From: Verrucosispora sp. NA02020 | GTDB lineage: Bacteria > Actinomycetota > Actinomycetes > Mycobacteriales > Micromonosporaceae | Reading direction: 5' to 3' | Length of the DNA stretch: 64,000 nt | NCBI RefSeq assembly: GCF_013364215.1 | Contig: NZ_CP054923.1 | Span: 4,030,001-4,094,000 of the forward strand | Shown here: piece by piece, positions 50,566 through 58,457 of the stretch | How the letters are laid out: every line of letters begins with the position of its first letter | How positions within the stretch are numbered: the stretch's first letter is position 1 | The notes under the pieces: generated by a model | What the model was told of the DNA's origin: nothing | The model's database searches: none | Seen by the model: only the letters and a program-made list of their open reading frames with translations | Translations under genes and position numbers: made by a program

Positions 50566-51578
50566 TGAGCCCTCCCCTGGTGTCGGTCATCGTGCCGAAC
50601 TACAACTACGCCCGCGCGCTGCGGCTCTGCCTCGACTCCCTGCGGGCACAGACGTACCCGCGCCTGGAGATCATCGTGGTGGACGACTGCAGCACCGACG
50701 ACTCGGTGGCGGTCGCCGAGGCCCACGGCGCGCGGGTCGTGCGGACGCCGAGCAACAGCGGCCCGGCCGCGGCCCGTAACCTCGGCGCGGCGGTCGCGGC
50801 GGGTGAGATCCTGTTCTTCGTCGACTCCGACGTGGCGGCCCGCCCGGACGCGGTGGCCAACGCGGTCGACCTGCTCACCACGGACCCGGAGATCGGGGCG
50901 GTGTGCGGCAACTACGATCCGGTGCCGCTGATCCGGGACAGCCTGCTGGAGGAGTACCGCTGCCTCCAGCAGTCCTACTGGCTGATCGCCGACGAGGGGC
51001 AGATCATGACGCTCTACACCGCGCTGCTGGCCGTGCCGGCCCGGGTGTTCGCCGAGATCGGCCCGTTCAACCCCCGACTGCGCGAGACCGAGAACGCCGA
51101 CTACGGCATGCGGCTCGCGCAGCGCTACCGGATCCTGCTGTCGCCGAGGGTGCGGGGTGTGCACGACCACGACCACGAACTCGGTGTCCTGATCCGCAAG
51201 GTGTTCACCCGCACGGCGCTGCACATCCCGATGTACGCGAGCAAACCCGAGTTCCCCGGCGGACTGCGCAGCGGCCCCCGGGCCTGGGTCAGCATCGCCG
51301 CCCCGCTGACCCTGCTCACCCTCGTGCTCCCGGTCCTGCTCGGCCCGGCGGCACTGGTGGTGCCGCTGGCCGCGTTCGCCGCCTTCGTCGCCGGCGACCT
51401 GCCGATGTACCGCTTCGTCCGCGCCGAACGCGGCTGGGGATTCCTGGTCTACTTCGTCGCGATGCACTTCTTCCTGAACCTGGTCATCGCGGTCGCCGCG
51501 GCCTGCGGTGTGCTGGCCTGGCTGACCTCACGCCGGTTCCGTCGGCTCTACGACCGCCCGGAGGTCGCCACCCGATGA
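50565..51578 (+). CDS. GT2 glycosyltransferase with C-terminal membrane helices
   Basis: 337 residues from the ATG at 50565 that shares a base with the UbiA stop. VSVIVPNYNYARALRLCLDS, IIVVDDCSTDDSVAVAEAHG and DxD site FFVDSDVAARPDAV are intact. In the region of the catalytic base it has LRETENADYGMRL, where the Asp of ED is Asn, an odd change to check. Hydrophobic C-terminal helices follow. Next to and paralogous with the GT2 at 51575, with which it overlaps by ATGA. Confidence 0.88.
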   Translation: MSPPLVSVIVPNYNYARALRLCLDSLRAQTYPRLEIIVVDDCSTDDSVAVAEAHGARVVRTPSNSGPAAARNLGAAVAAGEILFFVDSDVAARPDAVANAVDLLTTDPEIGAVCGNYDPVPLIRDSLLEEYRCLQQSYWLIADEGQIMTLYTALLAVPARVFAEIGPFNPRLRETENADYGMRLAQRYRILLSPRVRGVHDHDHELGVLIRKVFTRTALHIPMYASKPEFPGGLRSGPRAWVSIAAPLTLLTLVLPVLLGPAALVVPLAAFAAFVAGDLPMYRFVRAERGWGFLVYFVAMHFFLNLVIAVAAACGVLAWLTSRRFRRLYDRPEVATR

Positions 51579-52612
51579 ACGCCCTTCCGCTGGTCTCGGT
51601 GATCGTGCCCAACTACAACTACGCCGAGTCCCTGGACCTCTGCCTGCGCTCGGTGCTCGACCAGACCTACCCGAACATCGAGGTGCTGATGGTCGACGAC
51701 TGCAGCACCGACGAGTCCGTCGCGGTGACCGAGGCGCTCGGCGTACGCGTGGTCAGCACCGGCGCGAACGGTGGTTGTGGGACCGCCCGCAACGTCGGTG
51801 CCGCGCACACCCGGGGCGAGCTGATCTGCTACGTCGACTCCGACCTGGCGTTGGCGCCCGACGCGGTGGCCCACGCGGTGCGCCTCCTGCGGGACGCGCC
51901 GGATGTCGGTGCGGTCTGCGGGATCCAGGACGCCGAGCCGCTGATCCACGACACGCTCGTCTCCCGCTACCGTGGGCTCCAGTACCACTACTGGTCGATC
52001 AGTTCGGAGGGCGACGTGTCGTTCCTCTTCCCCGCCGTCTGCGTGATCCGCCGGGCCGTGTACGACGAGATCGGGCCCTTCAACCCGGCCCTGCGGCAGA
52101 CCGAGGAGGTCGACTACGGCTACCGGCTGACCCGCCGGTACCGGATGCTGCTCACCTCCGAGGTACGCGGCCGACACGACCACGACCACGAGCTGCCCGG
52201 ACTGCTGCGCAAGCTGTTCCACCGGGGACGGCTGCGGATTCCGCTGTACGCCCGCGCCCGGCGATTCGGCAAGGGCTTCGAGACCGCCTCCCGCGCATGG
52301 GGCAGCCTGGCCGCGTTCCTCGCCCTGCCGGCGCTGGTCGTACCGCTGCTGTTCGGGCCGTGGGGTGCGGTGCTGCCGGCGGCCCTGCTGGCCGCGTCGC
52401 TGGCCTGCGACGCCGGGATGTACCGCTTCGTCCTGCGGCGGCACGGGCCGTTGTTCCTGCTCGGCTTCGCCGGGCTGCACTTCCTGGTCAACGTGACGAT
52501 CACGGCCGGGGTGGCGACCGGCGCCGCGCAGTGGCTGCTCTCCCGGCCGTTCCGGCAGCTCTACGACGCCTCGTTCCCGATCGACGGCACCCCCCGGTGG
52601 GAATCGGCGTGA
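51575..52612 (+). CDS. GT2 glycosyltransferase with C-terminal membrane helices
   Basis: 345 residues. VSVIVPNYNYAESLDLCLRS, VLMVDDCSTDESVAVTEALG, DxD site CYVDSDLALAPDAV and base region LRQTEEVDYGYRLTRRYRML (EE instead of ED). The C-terminal half has three hydrophobic segments. The pattern EVRGRHDHDHELPGLLRKLF, then RIPLYAR, aligns with HDHDHELGVLIRKVFT and HIPMYA in the gene before it, showing tandem duplication. Ends overlapping the EEP gene (GTGA). Confidence 0.88.
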   Translation: MNALPLVSVIVPNYNYAESLDLCLRSVLDQTYPNIEVLMVDDCSTDESVAVTEALGVRVVSTGANGGCGTARNVGAAHTRGELICYVDSDLALAPDAVAHAVRLLRDAPDVGAVCGIQDAEPLIHDTLVSRYRGLQYHYWSISSEGDVSFLFPAVCVIRRAVYDEIGPFNPALRQTEEVDYGYRLTRRYRMLLTSEVRGRHDHDHELPGLLRKLFHRGRLRIPLYARARRFGKGFETASRAWGSLAAFLALPALVVPLLFGPWGAVLPAALLAASLACDAGMYRFVLRRHGPLFLLGFAGLHFLVNVTITAGVATGAAQWLLSRPFRQLYDASFPIDGTPRWESA

Positions 52613-53715
52613 CCACCGCCGCGCCGGTCGCCGCCGACACCGCGACGCCACCCGGGCGCGCGGTACGGCGGCGCTGGCCGACGGTGCTGTGGCCGGCCGC
52701 CGCCGGGCTCTGGCTCGCCTTCACCGTCGCGCACCGGGCACTGAGCGGGCGGTGGTGGCTCTGGCTCGCCGTGGACACCGTGCCGCCGCCGGCCTTCCTG
52801 CTGGTGCCCCTGGTGCTGGCGGCCGGCGCGGTGATGAGCCGCCGCCGTCGTCGTGTGGTGGCGGTGCTCGCCGCCCTGGCGTTGCTGCTCGGCGCCGGGC
52901 TCAGCGGCGCCAACGTGCGCTGGTGGCAGGGCGGCGACGGCCCCGCCCCGGCCGACGCGGTACGCGTCTTCTCCTGGAACACCGGCTACTGGGACTCCGG
53001 CGGCGAGACCGAGACGATGTACCAGGTGCTGCGCGACGCCGACGCCGACGTCTACCTGTTGCAGGAGTACTGGTTCGAGCAGGGCCGGCCGACGCAGGCG
53101 ACGCTGGACCGGCTGCGCGCCGAGTTCCCCGGCTTCCACGTGGTGGTGGTCGGCGAGCTGGTCACCCTCTCCCGGCTGCCGGTGCTGCGGCAGGCACCGC
53201 TGGAGCCGGTCGGCCTGCCGCCCGAGGTCGCGGCGGCCGGCGACGAGTGGCGCTACAAGACGCTGCGGACCGACCTGGACCTGGGTGGCGGGCGGGTGCT
53301 CTCGGCGTACAACCTGCACCTGCCGGTGCAGCTCTCCCCGCAGCACGGCCCCTTCGACGCCGCCTTCTACCGCATTCTGCGGGAACAACGGGCCCAGCGG
53401 GAGCCGCAGTGGCGGGCGCTGGCCCGCGACGTTCGTGACAACCCGAATCCGGTGCTGCTCGCCGGTGACCTGAACACCACGCCGGCAATGGGCGACCTGC
53501 GTAAACTGCCCGACGGCCTGCGCGACGCCGCCCACGCCATGACGACGCCGTACCCGGCCAGCTTCGCGGCCCGACCCGGCTGGCCGCACTGGTGGCGACT
53601 CGACTGGGCGCTCGCCTCGCCGCAGGTCCGGGTGCACTCCTACCGCTTCGGCGACGCGCGGGGCGTCTCCGACCACCGCACCCAGGAGCTGGTGGTGTCG
53701 CTGGGCGACCGGTGA
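52609..53715 (+). CDS. Membrane-anchored endonuclease/exonuclease/phosphatase (EEP) family protein
   Basis: 368 residues. Three N-terminal membrane helices (TVLWPAAAGLWLAFTVAHRA, AFLLVPLVLAAGAVMSRRRR, VLAALALLLGAGLSGANVRW) are followed by an EEP domain: VRVFSWNTGYWDSGG, DVYLLQEYWFE, VLLAGDLNTTPAM and SDHRTQELVVS carry the metal-binding and catalytic residues. Many membrane EEP proteins are phosphodiesterases acting on nucleic acid, inositol phosphate or lipid phosphate bonds outside the cell. Last gene of the rightward operon; in a glycolipid cluster a phospho-intermediate hydrolase is plausible. Confidence 0.83.
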   Translation: MTTAAPVAADTATPPGRAVRRRWPTVLWPAAAGLWLAFTVAHRALSGRWWLWLAVDTVPPPAFLLVPLVLAAGAVMSRRRRRVVAVLAALALLLGAGLSGANVRWWQGGDGPAPADAVRVFSWNTGYWDSGGETETMYQVLRDADADVYLLQEYWFEQGRPTQATLDRLRAEFPGFHVVVVGELVTLSRLPVLRQAPLEPVGLPPEVAAAGDEWRYKTLRTDLDLGGGRVLSAYNLHLPVQLSPQHGPFDAAFYRILREQRAQREPQWRALARDVRDNPNPVLLAGDLNTTPAMGDLRKLPDGLRDAAHAMTTPYPASFAARPGWPHWWRLDWALASPQVRVHSYRFGDARGVSDHRTQELVVSLGDR

Positions 53716-53733
53716 GCGAGTCGCCGCTCGCCC

Positions 53734-54528
53734 TCAGGCGTACGCGTCGAACGGGATGCCGGCGGGCTTGGCGACGCCGAGCAGGTACTCGAACGCCCCA
53801 TCCTTGATCTTGATGCTGGCCGCGCCGAAGTCGGCAGCCATCAGACTGTTCCGCAGATCCAGGCTGGGCCAGCCGTGCCAGTCCACCACCGGCGGGTAGT
53901 GCCAGGTGCCGTAGTGGTTCTCCGGCGGCTCGTCGTTGCCGTTGGCGAGCCGGAAGAAGTGCGTCGACGCGCCGTCCTTGTGATAGACCACCTTCGGATG
54001 CGTGCCGTCGAAGCGCACCTGGGAGCGCGGGTAGGTGCGTCGACTGCTGTGCTGAGTGGTGGTCACGTACTCGACCCGGTCGGTGACCTGGTCGACCCAG
54101 GAGATCACGTGTTCCCAGTCGTGCCGGTGACCGCCGAGGCCACTGCCGTGCACCGCCTGGTCCTTCTCGAAGTAGCTGGCGTACACGATCGCGCACCAGC
54201 CGTTGTTGCACTTCGACCGCGCGTACGTCTGCGACATGTCCAGGTCGGACCGGTCCCGGCAACTGCCGTTGATCGCCCCGGTGGTCCGCAACCCGCCGTT
54301 GATCCGGCCGTCCGGGCTGATCGCCGAGACCGCGTAACAGCCGTCGGTGTCGTAGTCGTAGGCGGGGGAGAAGGACGACTCGTAGCCGCCCGCGTGGTGC
54401 GGCAGGTTGGGCAGCGAGTTGGCGTACGCGGGCGCGGCGGGCACGAGGACCGCGAGCGCGGCCAGCCCGGCCAGCATTCGGGACAGGGGGCGACGCCGCC
54501 GGACCGGCGGGTGTGCGTGCGGTGTCAT
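53734..54528 (-). CDS. Secreted Nep1-like protein (NLP/NPP1 family)
   Basis: 264 residues from the ATG at 54528 (GAGAGG upstream). Signal peptide (LSRMLAGLAALAVLVPAAPA) with cleavage near AYA-NSLP. The NLP hallmark GHRHDWE is intact in SGLGGHRHDWEHVISWVDQV. The opening NHDGC-like DYDTDGCYAVSAISPDGRIN and the WCAIVYASYFEKDQ region also match. Four Cys lie before the motif, suggesting disulfides. Plant-pathogen NLPs bind plant sphingolipids and kill dicot cells. In an actinomycete the role is unknown: toxin toward plants, or a saprophytic or interaction factor. Convergent with the cluster (18 bases between the ends). Confidence 0.92.
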   Translation of the reverse strand: MTPHAHPPVRRRRPLSRMLAGLAALAVLVPAAPAYANSLPNLPHHAGGYESSFSPAYDYDTDGCYAVSAISPDGRINGGLRTTGAINGSCRDRSDLDMSQTYARSKCNNGWCAIVYASYFEKDQAVHGSGLGGHRHDWEHVISWVDQVTDRVEYVTTTQHSSRRTYPRSQVRFDGTHPKVVYHKDGASTHFFRLANGNDEPPENHYGTWHYPPVVDWHGWPSLDLRNSLMAADFGAASIKIKDGAFEYLLGVAKPAGIPFDAYA

Positions 54529-54583
54529 CTCTCGCCTCTCCGGACGGCGGCGTCGGGCCGGCGTCTCCATCGACGTGTGGCCA

Positions 54584-54635
54584 TGTATCTCACGGTGCGG
54601 TGGCGTGCGTCAACGAAAACGCGAGGAATCCTCGC
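54584..54635 (-). promoter_or_regulatory. Candidate promoter and operator of the NLP gene
   Basis: On the minus strand, TTGACG (54613-54608), an 18-base spacer and GATACA (54589-54584) lie 56 bases before the NLP start. Just upstream of the -35, GCGAGGA-A-TCCTCGC (54621-54635) is a 7-bp inverted repeat around one base, positioned like an operator or activator site. Confidence 0.5.
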
Positions 54636-54783
54636 TGACTTGTGGGTGTCGGGCGGGTCCGTCCACAGCGGCCGGACCGGTTGCCGGGTGCCATGCCGGC
54701 GCGGTGCGCGGTGTCGGCCGTGCGGGATCCAGCCGTCCGGCTCCGGTGGGCGCTTGCCTGCTCCGCGGTGGAGCGCATTCCAG

Positions 54784-54837
54784 ACGAGGTGGGGAGATTT
54801 GTTGTCGCTCCAGCGACAACAAATCTCCCCACCTCGT
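54784..54837. terminator. 54-base perfect hairpin between the NLP gene and the DUF3592-like gene
   Basis: Two 26-base arms are perfectly complementary around a 2-base centre. The stem is AT-richer than its surroundings near the tip (gatttgttgtcgct). It lies 39 bases downstream of the stop of the minus gene at 54876 and 256 bases upstream of the NLP start. No U-tract. It probably ends the 54876 transcript. The rest of 54529-54875 holds the NLP promoter region and nothing else I can name. Confidence 0.8.
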
Positions 54838-54875
54838 ACCGGGTCCGGGGTTCGTGCCAGGTCCGAGGTCCCGCG

Positions 54876-55502
54876 CTAGAGGATCAGGCCCGCGTGGCGG
54901 CCGGTGCGGCGGCGGACGTGGCCGCGCCAGCCGGCGAGCAGGGCGATCACGGCCCAGCCGAGGGCGCCGAGAACGAGGCTGCCCACCTTGCCGGCGGAGT
55001 CGACCCGGTCGGCGTCCCGCAGGGCGATCCGTCCCTCCGGGTCGGTCAGCACGGTGAGCGTGTCGCCGACCCGGTAGCCGGGGGAACTGCCCTGGTACAC
55101 GAGCGGTTCGTCGAGCGGGCCGGCCGCGCCGCGCAGGGTGAAGGTGTGCCGCTTGCCGGTGGCCTCGGCGTCCACGATCGTCACCTGCTGGCGGACGCCG
55201 CGCTGCTCCAGGGCCAGGTCCGGGGCGAGCTGCACCGAGCCGACGAGGACGAACAGGGCCGGCAGCAGGGAGAGCAGGGCCAGCCAACTCGCCCGGTGCA
55301 GGAGATGGACGCCGGTGGCGAAGGCCAGGCAGAGGAGTACGCCGGTCACGATCGGGATCACCCGGGTGCCTGCGGAGGCGTACCCGATGCCGGTGTTCAG
55401 CGCGACGGCGGCGACGCCGAGGAACAGCAGCAGCGCGGTGCGGCGGACCGACCGGCCGGCGGTCCAGGAGCCCGCGAACTCGGTGGCGACGGAGGTGGAC
55501 AC
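54876..55502 (-). CDS. DUF3592-like membrane protein
   Basis: 208 residues from the GTG at 55502, where a TACGAT box 7 bases upstream suggests a leaderless mRNA. Membrane helices: TALLLFLGVAAVALNTGIGY, VIPIVTGVLLCLAFATGVHL, LLSLLPALFVLVGSVQLAPD, and near the end VLGALGWAVIALLAGWRG. Between the third and fourth lies a beta-rich exported segment (RQQVTIVDAEATGKRHTFTL, then SPGYRVGDTLTVLTDPEGRI) that resembles DUF3592 domains. Function unknown. Divergent from the channel at 55726. Confidence 0.7.
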   Translation of the reverse strand: MSTSVATEFAGSWTAGRSVRRTALLLFLGVAAVALNTGIGYASAGTRVIPIVTGVLLCLAFATGVHLLHRASWLALLSLLPALFVLVGSVQLAPDLALEQRGVRQQVTIVDAEATGKRHTFTLRGAAGPLDEPLVYQGSSPGYRVGDTLTVLTDPEGRIALRDADRVDSAGKVGSLVLGALGWAVIALLAGWRGHVRRRTGRHAGLIL

Positions 55503-55540
55503 GACGGAGATCGTAAGGGCGGCTGTCCAGCCGCCCACCG

Positions 55541-55583
55541 CGCGATCGTGCCTCCCGCCGGACGGCCGGGAGGCACGATCGCG
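55541..55583. repeat. Perfect 17-bp inverted repeat in the divergent region
   Basis: CGCGATCGTGCCTCCCG (55541-55557) and its complement (55567-55583) flank a 9-base loop. A second hairpin, GGGCGGCTG/CAGCCGCCC with a 2-base loop, lies at 55518-55537. Both sit between the divergent DUF3592-like gene and the second channel gene, so they are not simple terminators of either gene. Confidence 0.65.
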
Positions 55584-55725
55584 TGGCCGTGAGGGCCGCT
55601 GCGCGACCGTCTCCGGCGGCGCGCCGTGGTGAGCTGGGATCCGTCCTATGTGGCCGGTCCGGCTGCCCGGCCTGTCCCGGGATGTCATAGGCTGCCGTCC
55701 GGTCGTGAGCCGGTCGAGGAGTAGC

Positions 55726-56745
55726 ATGACGCGTACTGTCCGTGGTCCGTTGCGCCGGCTCGCCGTGCGCTGCGAGGCCGTCGTCGGCGCGCCCTGGTTC
55801 AACCTGGCCAGCTTCGCCGTGGTCATCGTCAACGCGGTGGCGTTGGGCCTGGAGACGTACGGCAACGTCGTGGCGACCGTGGGCATCGGGCTGCGTGCCG
55901 TCGAGTACGTCTGCATCGCGTTGTTCGTGCTGGAGTTGCTGATGCGGTTCGGTGCGCACGCCACCGCCCCGGCCGGTTTCTTCCGGGACCGGTGGAACGT
56001 GTTCGACCTGGTGATCGTGGCCGCGCCGCTGCTGCCCGGTGTGCGGGAGAACGTGACCCTGCTCCGGTTGCTGCGGCTGGCCCGGATCGTGCGGGCGTTC
56101 CGGCTCTTCCCGAGTCTGCGGGTGATCCTGGTGGGCATCCGGCGCAGCCTGCCCGGTCTGGCCAGCTTCCTGCTGGTCACCGCGTTGCTGCTGTACGGGT
56201 ACGCGATGCTCGGCTGGATGCTGTTCGGCGCCGCCTACCCGGAGGAGTACGGCACGGTCGGCCAGGCCATGCTCACGCTGTTCCTGCTGTTGTCGTTGGA
56301 CGGGATCACCGACACGCTCCAGGCGGGCCGAGACGTCACCGGGTGGGCGGTGCTCTACTACGTCTCCTACATGGTGGCCGCCTGCTACCTGTTGACCAAT
56401 CTGCTGGTCGGGCTGGTGCTCACCGCGTTGCAGGAGGCGCACCAGGACGAGCAGGTCGCCGCGCAGCGGGCCGGTCGACCGACGGGCGGGCACGCCGAGG
56501 ACGAGCCGTCGGTGCGGGAGCAGTTGGCCCGCGTACAGGCGATCATCACGGACCTGGAGCGGCGGCTGCCGGAACCGGTCCCGGTCGGTCCGCCGACCGC
56601 CGCGCCGGAGGTCGGGACGCTCGTCCTGCCGCCGGTCCCACGGCGGGCCCGGGAAACCGACATCGCCGGGACCGCCTCCGCGCCGCCGGGCAGCGTTCGT
56701 GACCAGCGGAGGGCCCGGACCAGGAACCGCCGCAAGCGGCGCTGA
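55726..56745 (+). CDS. Voltage-gated cation channel, second copy, with long basic C-terminus
   Basis: 339 residues from the ATG at 55726 (GAGGAG upstream). Six membrane segments; S4 is LLRLLRLARIVRAFRLFP with Arg at every third position. The pore loop reads LSLDGITDTLQAGRD, so the filter Glu of NavAb (TLESWSM) is Asp, Trp is Ile, and the last position is Asp. After S6 (YYVSYMVAACYLLTNLLVGL) come a charged helix and a Pro-rich, Arg-rich tail ending RTRNRRKRR. Clearly paralogous to the channel at 31513 (PEEYG, RWNVFDLVIVAAPLLPG), but without its Ca-binding-like loop. Stands alone. Confidence 0.87.
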   Translation: MTRTVRGPLRRLAVRCEAVVGAPWFNLASFAVVIVNAVALGLETYGNVVATVGIGLRAVEYVCIALFVLELLMRFGAHATAPAGFFRDRWNVFDLVIVAAPLLPGVRENVTLLRLLRLARIVRAFRLFPSLRVILVGIRRSLPGLASFLLVTALLLYGYAMLGWMLFGAAYPEEYGTVGQAMLTLFLLLSLDGITDTLQAGRDVTGWAVLYYVSYMVAACYLLTNLLVGLVLTALQEAHQDEQVAAQRAGRPTGGHAEDEPSVREQLARVQAIITDLERRLPEPVPVGPPTAAPEVGTLVLPPVPRRARETDIAGTASAPPGSVRDQRRARTRNRRKRR

Positions 56746-56842
56746 CCGCGCTGCCGTACGCGGCGCCGGCGGTGCCCCCGCGTACGGCCGCCCCGGGACC
56801 GCCCGGCGGCTCCAGGGCGGCAGGGCCGCCCGGCGGGGCGGG

Positions 56843-57607
56843 TCACTCCCAGCGGAACAGCAGGCCCGCCACGGTGGCGCCGAGGAGCACCGTCACGCCG
56901 AGGCCGAGCAGTTGCCCGAGCCCGACCGGCGTGCCCTCCCAGGCGGCGCCGAGAGCCTCCACGGAGGCGCCGAACGGCAACAGGCGACCGATGTCGGCGA
57001 GCGGGCCCGGCAGCGAGCCCGGTCCGCCGAACATCCCGCCCAGGGCGCCGAGGACGAAGAACATGACCAGGCCGATGGCGACGGCGGAGTTCGGGGTGGG
57101 CGCGACCGCCGCGACGATCATGCCGGCGCTGTACATGGCGGCCATCGCCAGTGCCGCCACGCCGAGGGTCGCGCCGACGTCGACCGGCGCGTTCGCGTCG
57201 AACACCAGGAAGGCGAGCGCGACGGCGGCGGCGATGCCGACGACCGACTGGAGCACGCTGACGATCACCTGCGCGGCCAGCACCGTCGCCGGTGAGGCGG
57301 GCGTGACGCCGAGCCGGCGCAGGATGCCGGAGCGCCGGTAGTAGGCCAGGAAGCTCGGCATGTTGATGATGCCGATGATCGCGATGACCATGGTGAGCAC
57401 GAGCGGGAGCACGAACAGGTCCAGCGCGGTCAGCCCGCCCGAGACCTCCTGCTCGTTCGCGGAGCCGGCGCTGGTCAGCATGATCAACAGCGGCAGGCAG
57501 AGCGGGACGACCAGTCCGGGGGTGTCCCGGATGACCATCTTCGCCTCGCAGCGGATCAACGTCAGCAGCGACCGCATCCCCGGTCGGTGGGCGACGACGG
57601 TGGTCAT
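56843..57607 (-). CDS. ABC-2 type transporter permease
   Basis: 254 residues. Six membrane helices, first near DTPGLVVPLCLPLLIMLTSA, then LFVLPLVLTMVIAIIGIINM. The conserved FLAYYRRSGILRRLGVTPAS segment is the coupling region of ABC-2 drug/lipid exporters, and GGMFGGPGSLPGPLADIGRL precedes the last helices. Works with the ATPase at 57604, with which it overlaps by 4 bases. Substrate unknown. Confidence 0.9.
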   Translation of the reverse strand: MTTVVAHRPGMRSLLTLIRCEAKMVIRDTPGLVVPLCLPLLIMLTSAGSANEQEVSGGLTALDLFVLPLVLTMVIAIIGIINMPSFLAYYRRSGILRRLGVTPASPATVLAAQVIVSVLQSVVGIAAAVALAFLVFDANAPVDVGATLGVAALAMAAMYSAGMIVAAVAPTPNSAVAIGLVMFFVLGALGGMFGGPGSLPGPLADIGRLLPFGASVEALGAAWEGTPVGLGQLLGLGVTVLLGATVAGLLFRWE

Positions 57608-58347
57608 GCAGCTTCCTCCAGGTCGAGTTCCTTGCCGGTGAGCGCGACGAACGCGTCGTCCAGGCTGGCGGCGCCGGTCTGTGCGACCAGCCCGGCGGGA
57701 GTGTCGGTGGCGACGACCCGGCCGGCGTCGAGGACGGCGACCCGGTCGCACAGCCGCTCGACCTCCTCCATGGCGTGACTGACCAGCAGCACACTCACCC
57801 CCTCGGCGCGGAGCTGCTCGATCGTCGCCCACATGCGGCGGCGGGCCTTCGGGTCCAGGCCGGTGGTCAACTCGTCGAGGATCACCACGCGGGGGCGGCC
57901 GGCCAGCGCCAGGGCGATCGAGAGCCGCTGCTGCTGGCCGCCGGAGAGCTTCTCGAACGTCGCCTTCCGGTGCGTGGTCAGATCGACCATGTCCAGCAAC
58001 TCGTCGGCCGGGCGAGGGTCGGGATAGAAGCTGCGGTACAGGTCGACGAGTTCGGACACCCGCAGCGCGCCGTGCAGGTAGGCGTGCTGGAGCTGCACCC
58101 CGAGCACCTGCCGTACGCGCCGCCGGTCCGCCCGGGGATCGAGTCCGAGGACGCGTACCCGCCCCCGTTCGGGTACGCGTAGCCCGGCGATCATCTCGAC
58201 CGCCGTGGTCTTCCCGGCTCCGTTGGTGCCGAGGACGCCGACCGCCTCCCCGACGTCGACCCGGAGACTCACGTCGGCCACGGCCCGGGTCGATCCGTAA
58301 CTCCTGGCGAGGTTCTCGGCGAGGATCGCCGGTTCGGCATCGGTCAT
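57604..58347 (-). CDS. ABC transporter ATP-binding protein
   Basis: 247 residues. Walker A VLGTNGAGKTTAVEM, Q-loop VLGVQLQHAYLHGALRVSEL, signature [18 protein letters not shown], Walker B VVILDELTTGLDPKARR and H-loop VLLVSHAMEEVERLC. The form without an IS-typical domain matches DrrA/ABC-2 exporters. In the Walker B region the usual DEP is DEL, with the catalytic Glu kept. Energises the permease at 56843. Divergent from the histidine kinase, suggesting joint control. Confidence 0.93.
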   Translation of the reverse strand: MTDAEPAILAENLARSYGSTRAVADVSLRVDVGEAVGVLGTNGAGKTTAVEMIAGLRVPERGRVRVLGLDPRADRRRVRQVLGVQLQHAYLHGALRVSELVDLYRSFYPDPRPADELLDMVDLTTHRKATFEKLSGGQQQRLSIALALAGRPRVVILDELTTGLDPKARRRMWATIEQLRAEGVSVLLVSHAMEEVERLCDRVAVLDAGRVVATDTPAGLVAQTGAASLDDAFVALTGKELDLEEAA

Positions 58348-58457
58348 GCCTCGACGCTACGGACGCCCCGACCTGGCCACCTGTCCCAGAAGTCACCTCC
58401 CGGGGGCATGACTTCCGGCACGGGTGCGCCCGACACGGGCCGCCCTAGAGTGGGGGC

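Noticed and set aside
49080..51578. 832-codon plus-strand frame
   Set aside because: Only its last 337 codons are the GT2 gene. The front is a frame-shifted shadow of the epimerase and UbiA genes and looks like arginine/alanine/proline-rich noise.
40504..53715. Polyketide or peptide antibiotic cluster
   Set aside because: Despite the SARP there is no PKS, NRPS, RiPP precursor or terpene synthase. The enzymes are those of glycan/glycolipid assembly.
54610..56493. 627-codon minus-strand frame
   Set aside because: It crosses the channel gene antisense and the DUF3592-like gene in the wrong frame. No motif or RBS supports it.
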